NCBI RefSeq assembly: GCF_003945595.2
Contig: NW_024105087.1
Location: forward strand, 5,401,001 to 5,465,000
Source of the DNA: Pipra filicauda
Lineage: Eukaryota > Chordata > Aves > Passeriformes > Pipridae
Length of the DNA: 64,000 bases
Direction: 5' to 3'
Each line of letters opens with the position of its first letter. The first letter of the stretch is position 1. The notes beneath the pieces were generated by a model that saw only the letters and a list, made by a program, of their open reading frames with translations, had not been told where the DNA came from and did not search any database. Positions 1-12,200 of the stretch are shown in pieces. A program made the position numbers and the translations under genes.

Positions 1-173
1 GTCTCTTGGAGAAACAAGTGCAGAAGGAGGCTTTTCAACAACCTGTTTTGGTCACAAAAAGAAAGAGAAGAGGGGAAGGACAGGTTAGCTCAAGGAACTC
101 AGAACAATGCAACAAGGTGAGATGATTCCAAGGCACGTCTGTGTGCCTGGTGTGTCCAACATCCCAAACTGAC

Positions 174-228
174 TTGGTTGTCATCGCTCTCCTCACTGTC
201 ACTGAGCTGCAGGTCGTCCAGGAGCACG
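174..228 (-). CDS. AFF1-like exon 7, unit A copy: VLLDDLQLSDSEESDDNQ
   Basis: Last exon seen before the window edge: 55 nt, identical to the unit B copy, with the donor GTCAGT at 173. The gene must continue left of position 1, where the rest of the serine-rich region and the C-terminal homology domain would be expected if the gene is complete. Confidence 0.55.
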
Positions 229-3200
229 CTGAAAGACAACCAGAACAGAAATATCAGCCAAGGCAGACACATTCTCAAGCACCAGACTGAAAAAAGTTTT
301 GGGTTGTGCTTGCCAAAACAAACCAACTTCCCCCATCCCTTCTGAACATTTGACACGTTCAGGCTGCAAAAGCCTGTCACTGCCTGAATGGGTGGTAAAA
401 TAGTAACACACAACCAGGCATTTCATTGGGCTTTCCAGCTGACCTGGGGATATTGGGCAATGGAGGTCAGGAACAAGGGCTGCCATCTAGAGGCAGCAAA
501 GACCAAGCTCAGGGAGGGAATGCTGCTCACAAAAGGCTCCCTGGCCCAGCCTGCAGGGGGGAAGGAGTCTGATCCTTGCACAGGAAGAGACTCCCATGCT
601 CTCAGCCTGCACTGTTCCCCAAGGCTACGACATTAATACTTCGGGGGTTTTCTCTTCAGTTTTGGTTTGCCTTCAACACAGATAATATAACCATTCCATG
701 GCTTAGTGGACTTGGCATTGCTGGATTAATGGTTGGACTTGATGATCTTAAAGGCCTTTTCCAGCCTAAAGTTTTCCGTGAGTCCATCCGGAAATATTAA
801 TGTTTCATGGGTGAAAATTCCCTGCACTCAAGTTGTCTAAGAAAAACCAGACTGATAAAACTTAATCTTCAGAATCCTCAAGGAGCACCAGTTTTTGTGC
901 CTTCCAGGTTCTTTTAAGAAACTGCCCAGTAGAGCTGGGAACAGAGTCTGGTTACTTACGATGTTCTGGGCTGAGAGCTCGGCAATGTTCCTGAGCCTGT
1001 GCCAGACTGCTCTGCACATCAAACAGGAATAGGTTGGATTAAGTTGCCTCACTTCTAGCCTCTTTCACCCTATGATCTCTGAGCAGCAGATTGGAAAGTC
1101 ACTTTCTTCCGGGACATGTTTGCCACTGAGATTATTCATCACTCCATGGGCTTTCCCAGTGGGGTTTCCAAAGGGGGTTTCCTAATGAAATACTGCTTGT
1201 GCCCTGCTGGACTGCTACCTTCATTTCTAGGTAATGAATGTTTACAGTCTCTGTGGCCATTTCTAAAGTCATCCCTGTTCAACAAAGCAGAGGAAATCAC
1301 CCTTCTTAATCCATGTAAACAAGTGATGTTCCCCACAACATATCACACACCACACACAACCTGACCTGTCAATACATAACTGGGTGTTTGCTTTGGATTT
1401 CTGCTTACCCTGATTCTGAGCTGCAGAGCCATCTGTGTCCTAGAAAGGAAGACAAAGTGCATGTTGAGAATGAAATAAATCAGCTCTCTCTCAATAGCAC
1501 TTTAACAATGATTGGTTTCCCAGGTGTTACCTACTGGACTAAACACTTTGACTAGCTTGTCAGAGTCTGGCAAGAGTCTGGCAGAGTTCTTGCCAGTCTA
1601 AGCTGGCTGACATACCTTAGCATGCACAGAAACGATATGTGCTACTGCCACCAAAAATGTTTAACTACAGTGTGTAAAACCATGCTTCCAGGGTTTGGGA
1701 GGAAGAGGGAAGAACAGCAGAATTTCTGCTCGTCTAGACCCGTTCACTGTCAGGATCATGGCAAGGCAGGAGCCTCCCTGCAGCTCTTGTTTCACCAAAA
1801 ACAAGAGGGAGGGATGACCTTTCACCCCAAGGACCCCTGAGCAGCCTTCTCAAGATCCTTTCTTTGGGTGAATCTTTCACCTGTGTGCAGCAGCCCTCAC
1901 AGGATGTTTCCTAAAAGCAAACCAGCCCAGCCCTGCTCCCCAGTCACCACCCCTGAGCTGTACATGCAGCACACACGGCACACAGCCAGGGCTGCAACCT
2001 TACTGTTTCTTCCTCCTCCCTCTCCAGGCTTCAGCACTGGAGGACTGTATTATCAAATAGATGTTGATCATTGAGGCCAAACAGAAGTAACCAAGGATGA
2101 CAATGACAATGCTGAAACAAGCAGAAAGTGAAGCCATGGATTTTTTACTGGAGCTTACAAAGCCATTACCCAGAACGCCTATGCACAGAAAACAGTCAGG
2201 GGCCACAGCCTAAAGACTGCAAAGGAGGATCATTCAGCATATTCACCAAAAGTTTCATCTGTCAGCTTCAAAATGGACTAAGCATGGAATTACAACTCCA
2301 GAAGTGCTAGACAACGATGCCAAAGGACAAGGGGGAACACTTCCAGCAGAAACCACCAGAGGTCTAACCACGCTGTTACTGAGAGTATTTCACTGACAAA
2401 CTCCAGAAGGGAAGCAGCATCTCTGACACAGCAAAGGTGTCAAGGGGACACCTGAAGGACATTATTTCAGGTCTCCTGTCCTGCCTGCACTCAGACAGCA
2501 GGCAGGCTGAGGCAGGAGGCTGTGTTAAGCAGCTCCTACATTTCATTTGCACTCACCTCAGGTGCTGGTGCACTTGGAGGGTCGCTCACGTCACCGTCAC
2601 TCGAGGTGGTCTCCATCTCCCAGTCTACGGAGCTCTCTGAGTCACTGGTCTCGGAGCTGCTGGATGGAGATGATGCCACACTCCTGGGCTGGGACTTTAG
2701 GGCACTGCAAAGCCACCAGGAGATGAAATTACAAAGAAGCATGGGTGAAGATTATTTATTTATTATATTGACATGGTAGTATTCAAAAATAAAACTGAAA
2801 CCCTGTGTTTTGGCAATGAGAGGAGAATACATTGCCATACTCAAAACATAAAGCACTGGAATGAAAAAACTCTGGAAATAATAAATCCTTCAACTCCAAC
2901 CCAGTCAGACAAATATGTAAGCAGGACATCACTGCTACATTCTGAAGCTGCATTTGGCCAACTCAACTTTAAAAACCCATCAAAACTGGCCAGGGTTTTT
3001 CTGAAAGCCTCAGTCCTTTCAACTGGAAAAAAATGTCCAGTAAAGGCTACCAGATTTCTCAGTTTTGTATTCTTCCCCTTAAGTTTTCCCTTCTCCATCT
3101 GTGTTCCTTGGTCAACCCAAAAATGTGGGTCAATGCTGCCTTAGAGGAAAAATTCTGGGCTTCTCCACCTTTCTTCCTCTAATGCTGGCCTGGGGCACTT

Positions 3201-6200
3201 TAGTCTGTCTTGAATATTGCTTCTGACTAACAATACATGACAGAAACCAGGAACCCTTTCCCATCTCCTCCTCATATGAAAAGGAGGTTTGTTTTTCTCC
3301 TTATCTGGTCTAGCTAGAATTTTGGTAAAAAACCTGTCTCTTGGAGAAACAAGTGCAGAAGGAGGCTTTTCAACAACCTGTTTTGGTCACAAAAAGAAAG
3401 AGAAGAGGGGAAGGACAGGTTAGCTCAAGGAACTCAGAACAATGCAACAAGGTGAGATGATTCCAAGGCACGTCTGTGTGCCTGGTGTGTCCAACATCCC
3501 AAACTGACTTGGTTGTCATCGCTCTCCTCACTGTCACTGAGCTGCAGGTCGTCCAGGAGCACGCTGAAAGACAACCAGAACAGAAATATCAGCCAAGGCA
3601 GACACATTCTCAAGCACCAGACTCTGAACAAGATTTGGGTTGGGCTTGCCAAAACAAACCAACTTCCCCCATCCCTTCTGAACATTTGACACGTTCAGGC
3701 TGCAAAAGCCTGTCACTGCCTGAATGGGTGGTAAAATAGTAACACACAGCCAGGCATTTCATTGGGCTTTCCAGCTGACCTGGGGATATTGGGCAATGGA
3801 GGTCAGGAACAAGGGCTGCCATCTAGAGGCAGCAAAGACCAAGCTCAGGGAGGGAATGCTGCTCACAAAAGGCTCCCTGGCCCAGCCTGCAGGGGGGAAG
3901 GAGTCTGATCCTTGCACAGGAAGAGACTCCCATGCTCTCAGCCTGCACTGCTCCCCAAGGGACAGAAAGCACCCTCTGTGCACCAGAAGCTGTGCATGTT
4001 CACGCTCTCTGTGCTCAAGGGTGCCAATATTTCTCCTGTCACAGGGCTCCTTGTTTTCCTGCTGAAGTCTCCTGACACACATACAAGAGTCAACGCTATT
4101 TCCTGTTCCTTCTGGAAACTGGCTGGGGCCTGACTCATGAACCCAGAGAATTCCTCCAGTGTCCTTCCAAAAATGAGAGAAAGAGCCTAGGAACCAGGAC
4201 AGTGATTTTACTTAATCAGGTCACAACTCTCTTCATTGCAACCTCATTTCCAACCAAGGGCTCTCTCTGAGAAATTTTTCTCATGGGCATAAGAGAAAAA
4301 TAAGATGCCAACCCCTCATCACAGCACAGTTCACAGCAAGAAAACAAATATGAATGATCACCAATGAACACCATCATCCTGGAAAAAGTAGGAGAACACT
4401 GGTGTTCCTGAGGCCTTTTAGGAAAACTACACAAATCTTCACACTCTTTCATGTCAAGGTATGAACGAAGAGAACGAGATTTACAGCTCTGTGGGTCACC
4501 TCTAAACACCCTGAGTGATTTGATTTTATGTTTACATGACAATAGAGGAGCAAAATCCTGGAATAAAAAAGTGATTTCCTTACATAAACATTATCCCCAT
4601 TACCTGCACAAATCCTTTTACACTCCTACCAAAGCAGTTGACACACATGGGCGCACTTTCAGGGAAATAGGTCCGTGCCAGTGCCAAAGCTGACCACGGT
4701 CTCACAACCAACAGCAATTCCACAAACCACAAGTGGTTCATCTGCTCTTATCCACAGACCAACTTCACATTTTCTATCCTAGCCATTCATTTATCAGATT
4801 GCACCCCTCCCTGTCATTACAATGAGAATACGAACACAATTCTGGTTCACAGGCAAACTGCATCATGCCTGGATTATGCATTTCTAACTGGAGCTTTCAG
4901 GAAAACCTCACAGAGTTGAAGCCAATTTTTAACAGCAACCTCAGGCAGCCAGGAACCAAAGCCTATGGCTAAAGGAGAAACCAAGAATGCTTTCCAATCT
5001 CCCCCTCATATAAAAATGAGGTTTGTTTTTCTCCTAATTTGGTCTAGCTAGTAGTTTGGGAACAAACCTGTATCTTGGAGGAGCAAGTGCAGAAGGTGGC
5101 TGTTCAAGAACCTGTTGTGTTCAGAAAAACAAAGAGGAGAGGGGAAGGAAAGGTTAGCTCAAGGAACTCAGAGCAATGCAAGAAGTCGAGATGATACAAC
5201 ATTGAAAACTGACCTGGTTGTCATCACTCTCCTCACTGTCACTGAGCTGAGGGACAATTGGAAGCCAACTGAAACTACAACCAGAACAGAAATATCAGCC
5301 AAGGTAGACACATTCTCAAGCACCAAACTCTGAACAAGTTTTGGGTTGGGCTTGCCAAAACAAATCAACTTCCCCCATCCCTTCTGAACGTTTGGCATGT
5401 CCAGGCTGCAAAAGCCTGTCACTGCCTGAATGGGTGGTAAAATGGTAACACACAACCAGGCATTTCATTGGGCTTTCCAGCTGACCTGGGGATATTGGGC
5501 AATGGAGGTCAGGAACAAGGGTAGCAAAGACCAAGCTCAGGGAGGGAATGCTGCTCACAAAAGGCTCCCTGGCCCAGCCTGCAGGGGGAAGGAGTCTGAT
5601 CCTTGTACAGGAAGAGACTCCCATGCTCTCAGCCTGCACTGCTCCCCAAGGGACAGAAAGCACCCTCTGTGCACCAGAAGCTGTGTATGTTCATGCTCTC
5701 TGTGCTCAAGGGTGCCAATATTTCTCCTGTCACAGGGCTCCTTGTTTTCCTGCTGAAGTCTCCTGACACACATACAAGAGTCAACGCTATTTCCTGTTCC
5801 TTCTGGAAACTGGCTGGGGCCTGACTCATGAACCCAGAGAATTCCTCCAGTGTCCTTCCAAAAATGAGAGAAAGAGCCTAGGAACCAGGACAGCGATTTT
5901 ACTTAATCAGGTCACAACTCTCTTCATTGCAACCTCATTTCCATCCAAGAGCTCTCTCTGAGAAATTCTTCTCATGGGCGTAAGAGAAAAATAAGATGCC
6001 AACCCCTCATCACAGCACAGTTCACAGCAAGAAAACAAATATGAATGATCACCAATGAACGCCATCATCCTGGAAAAAGGAGGAGAACACTGGTGTTCCT
6101 GAGGTCTTTTAGGAAAACTACACAAATCTTCACACTCTTTCATGTCAAGGTATGAACGAAGAGAACGAGATTTACAGCTCTGTGGGTCACCTCTAAACAC

Positions 6201-9200
6201 CCTGAGTGATTTGATTTTATGATTCCATGGCAATAGAGGAGTAAAATCCTGGAATAAAACTTTGGTTTCCTTATCTAAACATTATCCCCATTACCTACAG
6301 AAATTCTTTAACACTCCTATGAAGGCACTCGACACACATTAACACAGTTCTGGTTCATAAGCAAACTCCAGCATGCCTGGATTATACATTTCTAACTGGG
6401 GCTTTCAGGAAAACCCCAAACAGCTGAAGCCAGTTTTCAACAACACCCTCAGGCAGCCAGGAACCAAAGCCTGTGGCTACAGGAAAAGCAAAGGACACTT
6501 TCCCACCTCCCTCTCAGAGAAATCAGAGTTTTGTTTTTCTCCTAATTTGGTCTAGCTAGTAGTTTGGGAACAAACCTGTATCTTGGAGGAGCAAGTGCAG
6601 AAGGTGGCTGTTCAAGAACCTGTTTTATTCACAAAAACAAAGTGGAGAGGGGAAGGAAAGGTTAGCTCAAGGAACTCAGAGCAATGGAACAAGGTGAGAT
6701 GATACAACATTGAAAGCTGACCTGGTTGTCATCACTCTCCTCACTGTCACTGAGCTGAGGAACATTTTGGAGCCATCTGAAACTACAACCAGAACAGAAA
6801 TATCAGCCAAGGCAGACACATTCTCAAAGCACCAGACTCTGAACAAGATTTGGGTTGGGCTTGCCAAAACAAACCAACTTCCCCCATCCCTTCTGAACGT
6901 TTGGCATGTCCAGTCCGCAAAAGCCTGTCACTGCCTGAATGGGTGGTAAAATGGTAACACACAACCAGGCATTTCATTGGGCTTTCCAGCTGACCTGGGG
7001 ATATTGGGCAATGGAGGTCAGGAACAAGGGCTGCCATCTAGAGGCAGCAAAGACCAAGTTCAGGGAGGGAATGCTGCTCACAAAAGGCTCCCTGGCCCAG
7101 CCTGCAGGGGGGAAGGAGTCTGATCCTTGCACAGGAAGAGACTCCCATGCTCTCAGCCTGCACTGCTCCCCAAGGCTATGACATTAATACTTCGGGGGTT
7201 TTCTCTTCAGTTTTGGTTTGCTTTCAACACAGATAATATAACCATTCCATGGCTTAGTGGACTTGGCATTGCTGGATTAATGGTTGGACTTGATGATCTT
7301 AAAGGCCTTTTCCAGCCTAAAGTTTTCCGTGAGTCCATCCGGAAATATTAATGTTTCATGGGTGAAAATTCCCTGCACTCAAGTTGTCTAAGAAAAACCA
7401 GACTGATAAAACTTAATCTTCAGAATCCTCAAGGAGCACCAGTTTTTGTGCCTTCCAGGTTCTTTTAAGAAACTGCCCAGTAGAGCTGGGAACAGAGTCT
7501 GGTTACTTACGATGTTCTGGGCTGAGAGCTCGGCAATGTTCCTGAGCCTGTGCCAGACTGCTCTGCACATCAAACAGGAATAGGTTGGATTAAGTTGCCT
7601 CACTTCTAGCCTCTTTCACCCTATGATCTCTGAGCAGCAGATTGGAAAGTCACTTTCTTCCGGGACATGTTTGCCACTGAGATTATTCATCACTCCATGG
7701 GCTTTCCCAGTGGGGTTTCCGAAGGGGGTTTCCTAATGAAATACTGCTTGTGCCCTGCTGGACTGCTACCTTCATTTCTAGGTAATGAATGTTTACAGTC
7801 TCTGTGGCCATTTCTAAAGTCATCCCTGTTCAACAAAGCAGAGGAAATCACCCTTCTTAATCCATGTAAACAAGTGATGTTCCCCACAACATATCACACA
7901 CCACACACAACCTGACCTGTCAATACATAACTGGGTGTTTGCTTTGGATTTCTGCTTACCCTGATTCTGAGCTGCAGAGCCATCCATGTCCTAGAAAGAA
8001 AGACAAAGTGCATGTTGAGAATGAAATAAATCAGCTCTCTCAATAGCACTTTTCCAATGACTGGTTTCCCAGGTGTTACCCACTGGACTAAACACTTTGA
8101 CTAGCTTGTCAGGGTCTGACTGGGAAGTGTCTCAGAGTCCAAGCTGGCCTGACATACCTGAGCATGCACAGAAATGATACGTGCTACTGCCACCAAAAAT
8201 GTATTGGTGGCACATTAGGGGTAGGTACATCTTTGAAGAAGTATTTAAAAACTTTACAAGAAGTGCCAAGCAGCTTAACAGAATCAGCAAATATCTTTTG
8301 TTGACAATGAAGTTAAAATGGCTTTTGTACATCAACATCTACCTCCTCTGGCTCAAAAGTCTTACAACTCTAAAAATACAAAACTTGCTAAAATCAATCG
8401 AAAAGAGGAAAGATCATTTTGCCACCACCTCAGCACACTCCAAACCACTCAGCAGCACAATCGCTTCTAATTCTCAGCAAAACAGTGCACTGGAAGCAGC
8501 TGCTTCACACCTCGAAATCCACTGGGCTCAAAAGCAGGTGAAAGCACATGCAAGGGGCAGGAAGCTCTCTTGTACTTCACCAACAGCCCTGGCAAAAAGG
8601 GGCTGGTTTACCTTTGTTGAGCTTGGCTCTGCTTTCGGAGGCGACTGCAGAGGTGACACAGGACGTGAAATTGTGAAGGTCATTTCCTGGAAAACAATTG
8701 AGAGAAGCAGCTCTCAGGATATTTGCTGAGACACAGAGAAGAAGTTTCACATTTCCCCGGGGTGCCTACAAAAATATCGATATGCATTCCTAACAGGCAA
8801 GAACACAGGCTGTCTGGTGAAAGACAAAGGGATGCCGGACTTCCAGCTGGAGTCCTCGGGCTGCAACCCCAGCCAGCACACGGCATTTTCACATCATGCA
8901 CAGGGAAGGGGTGACACGGACTCAGACCCAGGCACTGGGAGCCTGTGTGCTGCTCACAGAGCAAAGATGGAGACCTCACCTAAGAGTGGATGTACTGCAT
9001 AGGATTCCCCAGGAACCGGGAGTGGTTCTCCCACCCTTCACTGTGACCGGGGCTTCCCAGCAAATGAAGCCGTCTGGATGAGGGTAACGGATTAACGGGG
9101 TAACTGGGGATGTATCTTCTTTATCACTGTTCTTTGCTGGTATAGGAATGATTAGATGCATTACCTTGCTCAGTTTGGTTGTTGCCTAAACGGTGCACGT

Positions 9201-12200
9201 GCTAAGCTTACTGCCATATTAAATGCAGTATTTTGGTTTGGTGTTGCCTTAATATTGCTAATCAAGTAGGACCCTTCCCTCTACTGGTGTTTGTGTCCTC
9301 TCTGTCACCTGTCAATTGGCAAAACACGCTGGCAGCACGGACAGTGCCCTGGGAGGAAGGAAGGTCAGGAAAGGGAACTCCTGACTTGAGGATGGAGCAG
9401 CTCTGTCTGTCTCACATGCCTTGTCAGTGTGGCTCTTGAACTGCACTAGACTGTATTACACTCGCACCCTGAGAGCAGGGTTGATCTGACAACTCCAGCT
9501 GTATCTGAGGCTGACTTTGATCTTTACTGCTCCTCAGCACAGCCCACAACACACTTGCAGCAACAGCAACACCCACTGAGTGACCAGAAGTGGAGCGCTG
9601 TGTTTTTCCCCACCCCTTACCTTAATGCACGCAAAATAGAAGGAAACACAGAGCTCTGTTCTTTGAGTGCACCTACCCTCAAAATGTCCTCAATGGACAG
9701 CGCATCTGTGGAGTTGGTTTGCTGAGACAAGAAAGAGGGAAGCAGCATGAGTTTGTTGGGGATTTTCCTGACATGAGACCAGCAGGCACTCAGCAAACAT
9801 TTGCTTACCAACTGCTCTAGGCATGGCATGTAAGACTATGAATAACAAAATGCTGGTAAGGACTAAAAGCCCCTTCAGAAGGGCAGTTGCTTTCCTTGAG
9901 TTGCTGTTGAAGCAGCTGAGCTTTGCCTGCAAAGGCCCAGGCTGCCTCTGCATTTCAAAGCAGGTGAAAGCACATGCAAGAGGCAGGAAGCTCTCTTGTA
10001 CTTCACCAACAGCCCTGGCAAAAAGGGGCTGGTTTACCTTTGTTGAGCTTGGGTCTGCTTTTGGAGGCGACTGCAGAGGTGACACAGGACGTGAAATTGT
10101 GAAGGTCATTTCCTGGAAAACAATTGAGAGAAGCAGCTCTCAGGATATTTGCTGAGACACAGAGAGGAAGTTTCACATTTCCCCGGGGTGCCTACAAAAC
10201 TAGTGATATGCATTCCTAACAGGCAAGAACACAGGCTGACTGGTGAAACACAAAGGGATTCCGGAGTTCCAGCTGGAGTCCTCGGGCTGCAACCCCAGCC
10301 AGCACACAGCATTTTCACATCTTGCACAGGGAAGGGGTGACATGGACTCAGACCTAGACAGTGGGAGCCTGTGTGCTGCTCACAGAGCCAGCTTGGACAC
10401 CAGGATACAGTTTTGCATCTGACCTGGCTTGGCTTTGCACGAGTAGACTGGAATTCCAGGGAAGGAGCAGCAGCAGTGCCATCCACAGGCGGGTGCAAGG
10501 ACTCAGGTGCATGGTCCTGCTCAGGGCTGGTGCTGGCAGCACGGACACGAGGCAGCATGTACAGTGCCTCTGGGGGAAGGAAGCTCAGGAAAGGCAACCC
10601 CTGACTTGAGGATGGAGCAGCTCTGTCTGTCTCACATGCCTTGTCAGTGTGGCTCTTGAACTGCACTAGACTGTATTACACTCACACCCTGAAAGCAAAG
10701 TTGATCTGACAACTCCAGCTGTATCTGAGGCTGACTTTGATCTTTACTGCTCCTCAGCACAGCCCACAACACACTTGCAGCAACAGAAACATTTGCTGAG
10801 TGAACAGAAGTGGAGCGCTGTGTTTTTCCCCACCCCTTACCTTAATGCACGCAAAATAGAAGGAAACACAGAGCTCTGTTCTTTGAGAGCACCTACCCTC
10901 AATATGTCCTCAATGGATGGCGCATCCGTGGAGTTGGTTTTCTCCAGGAAAGGTTCAAGCTCAGATGATTCTGATGTCTTCGAATTTTTAAGCGGTTGTT
11001 CTGTCACTGAGCTCTGAAATGTCTTGGTTTGTCTGGAGCTCGGTTCACGACAGTTGCTCCTGGTCTGTGACCTGGATTTGATCTTCTTTGGAAACCATAT
11101 GACCTTCCGCAAATTCTTCCTCATGTACTCCTTGAAATCATTATAATCTCCGAGGACGTTCCTAATGCGCCTTGACAGCGCATCTTTGTTATCAGTCTGC
11201 AACACAAGAACAGAGAGCTGGAAAGTTCTGGAGCACCCCAAGAGATCCAGCTCAGCAAGAGGCATTCCTCAGGATCTTAACTGAATCACCATGTGTCAGC
11301 ACAAATGAAGTTAGGCAAGCTGGTCTTGATCCTGACAGTCTCTCCAAAGCAAACGGGACTGCTCTGGCCACTGCCAGTCATTCCAAGCCAAGCTTGCAGG
11401 TGCACCTGCAGCCTTCAGGAGCACCAACATCAGATCCACTTTTTTATCACCACAGCTGCAAACGGGCAGCCAAGTTGCTCTTGAGCACTCTCCCTCCTAC
11501 TGCAGGAGACCAACCCCAAGTCCATCGTGCTCTTGCACAGCCAGCAGAGCTTTAAGCACATCCTCTGAGGAACTGAAGTTCAGCAGATGGGAAGATGCTG
11601 TGTTCGCCTGTACCATGCTCAAGTCTGCTACACCCCATGCAGAAGACACAGCTCTCCTTCCTCTCCTTCCCCTCCATACCCCACTGCCATTACCTTGTAG
11701 GGTTTTGCAAAGATGGGAGTCTTCCCAGGGAACTGGTCTTTCTCCCCTGGAGCCTCCCGTCTCCTCTTCTCTTGTGCCTCAAGACGAAGCAAGTCTCTGT
11801 TCTTCTCGGACAAGCTTTGACAAAGAGAAAGAGAAAGGATGATGAACATCTTACACCAGAGTTATCAACCCCTTTATGCTCTGTGCAGAACCCATGGTTG
11901 TCAGACAATGCCACATGTCCAGCATGACAGTAATTGGGAAATCACAGACTGGTTACAGCTGACAAATCAGTTGGGGCAAGCATTTGCTGTCCCACATAGG
12001 AATGAGACACACAAGGGACAGCATGCATCTTTCTTAAAAGGTATTTCTACTCCTGATACCATTCATCAAGAAGGGTGGGAAGGGAAAAACTGTCCACCCA
12101 TTTAATTGTGAAACAAATTGAGAAGCAGTCAACGGGAGTCATAAGCACATGAGCTGGCAGATCCCCTTGCAATGATTGGTCTGAGTTTACTACTATTCTT

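Larger units (their letters stand above)
1..1657. repeat. Tandem unit A (left-truncated)
   Basis: Bases 1 to about 625 match unit B from 3334. About 625 to 1657 match unit D (7172-8203) with only a few differences that I can see. The unit holds exon copies at 174-228, 960-1011 and 1409-1439 and a CR1 3' fragment. It is a mosaic of the two unit types. Confidence 0.8.
6502..8203. repeat. Tandem unit D
   Basis: The front half resembles unit C; the rear half (from about 7172) matches unit A. It holds exons at 6722-6776, 7511-7562 and 7960-7990 and a CR1 fragment. Homology with unit A stops at the shared GCCACCAAAAATGT. Confidence 0.8.
8529..9730. repeat. Duplicated block, copy 1 (exons 4' and 3')
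   Basis: Shares long stretches with 9957-10960: the exon 4 neighbourhood (AAAGCAGGTGAAAGCACATG onward), a middle stretch ending in GCTGCTCACAGAGC, and the exon 3 end region. The middle part differs in length between copies, so the copies have diverged by insertion and deletion. Confidence 0.75.

Noticed and set aside
652..800. A 46-residue C-terminal-looking exon on the plus strand (FWFAFNTDNITIPWLSGLGI onward), repeated at about 7200-7351, with a good acceptor in front
   Set aside because: The DNA is the sense 3' end of a CR1 element (GGACTTGGCATT, GGTTGGACTTGATGATCTTA, AAAGGCCTTTTCCAGCC). The open frame and the repeat are explained by CR1 and by the tandem units.
3938..4542. Minus-strand frames conserved between units B and C (at about 3938-4138/5629-5829 and 4216-4542/5907-6233), considered as extra cassette exons
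   Set aside because: Conservation is equal in all frames because the duplication is recent. No acceptor/donor pair gives a phase that joins exon 7 copies, and no AFF-like residues are seen.
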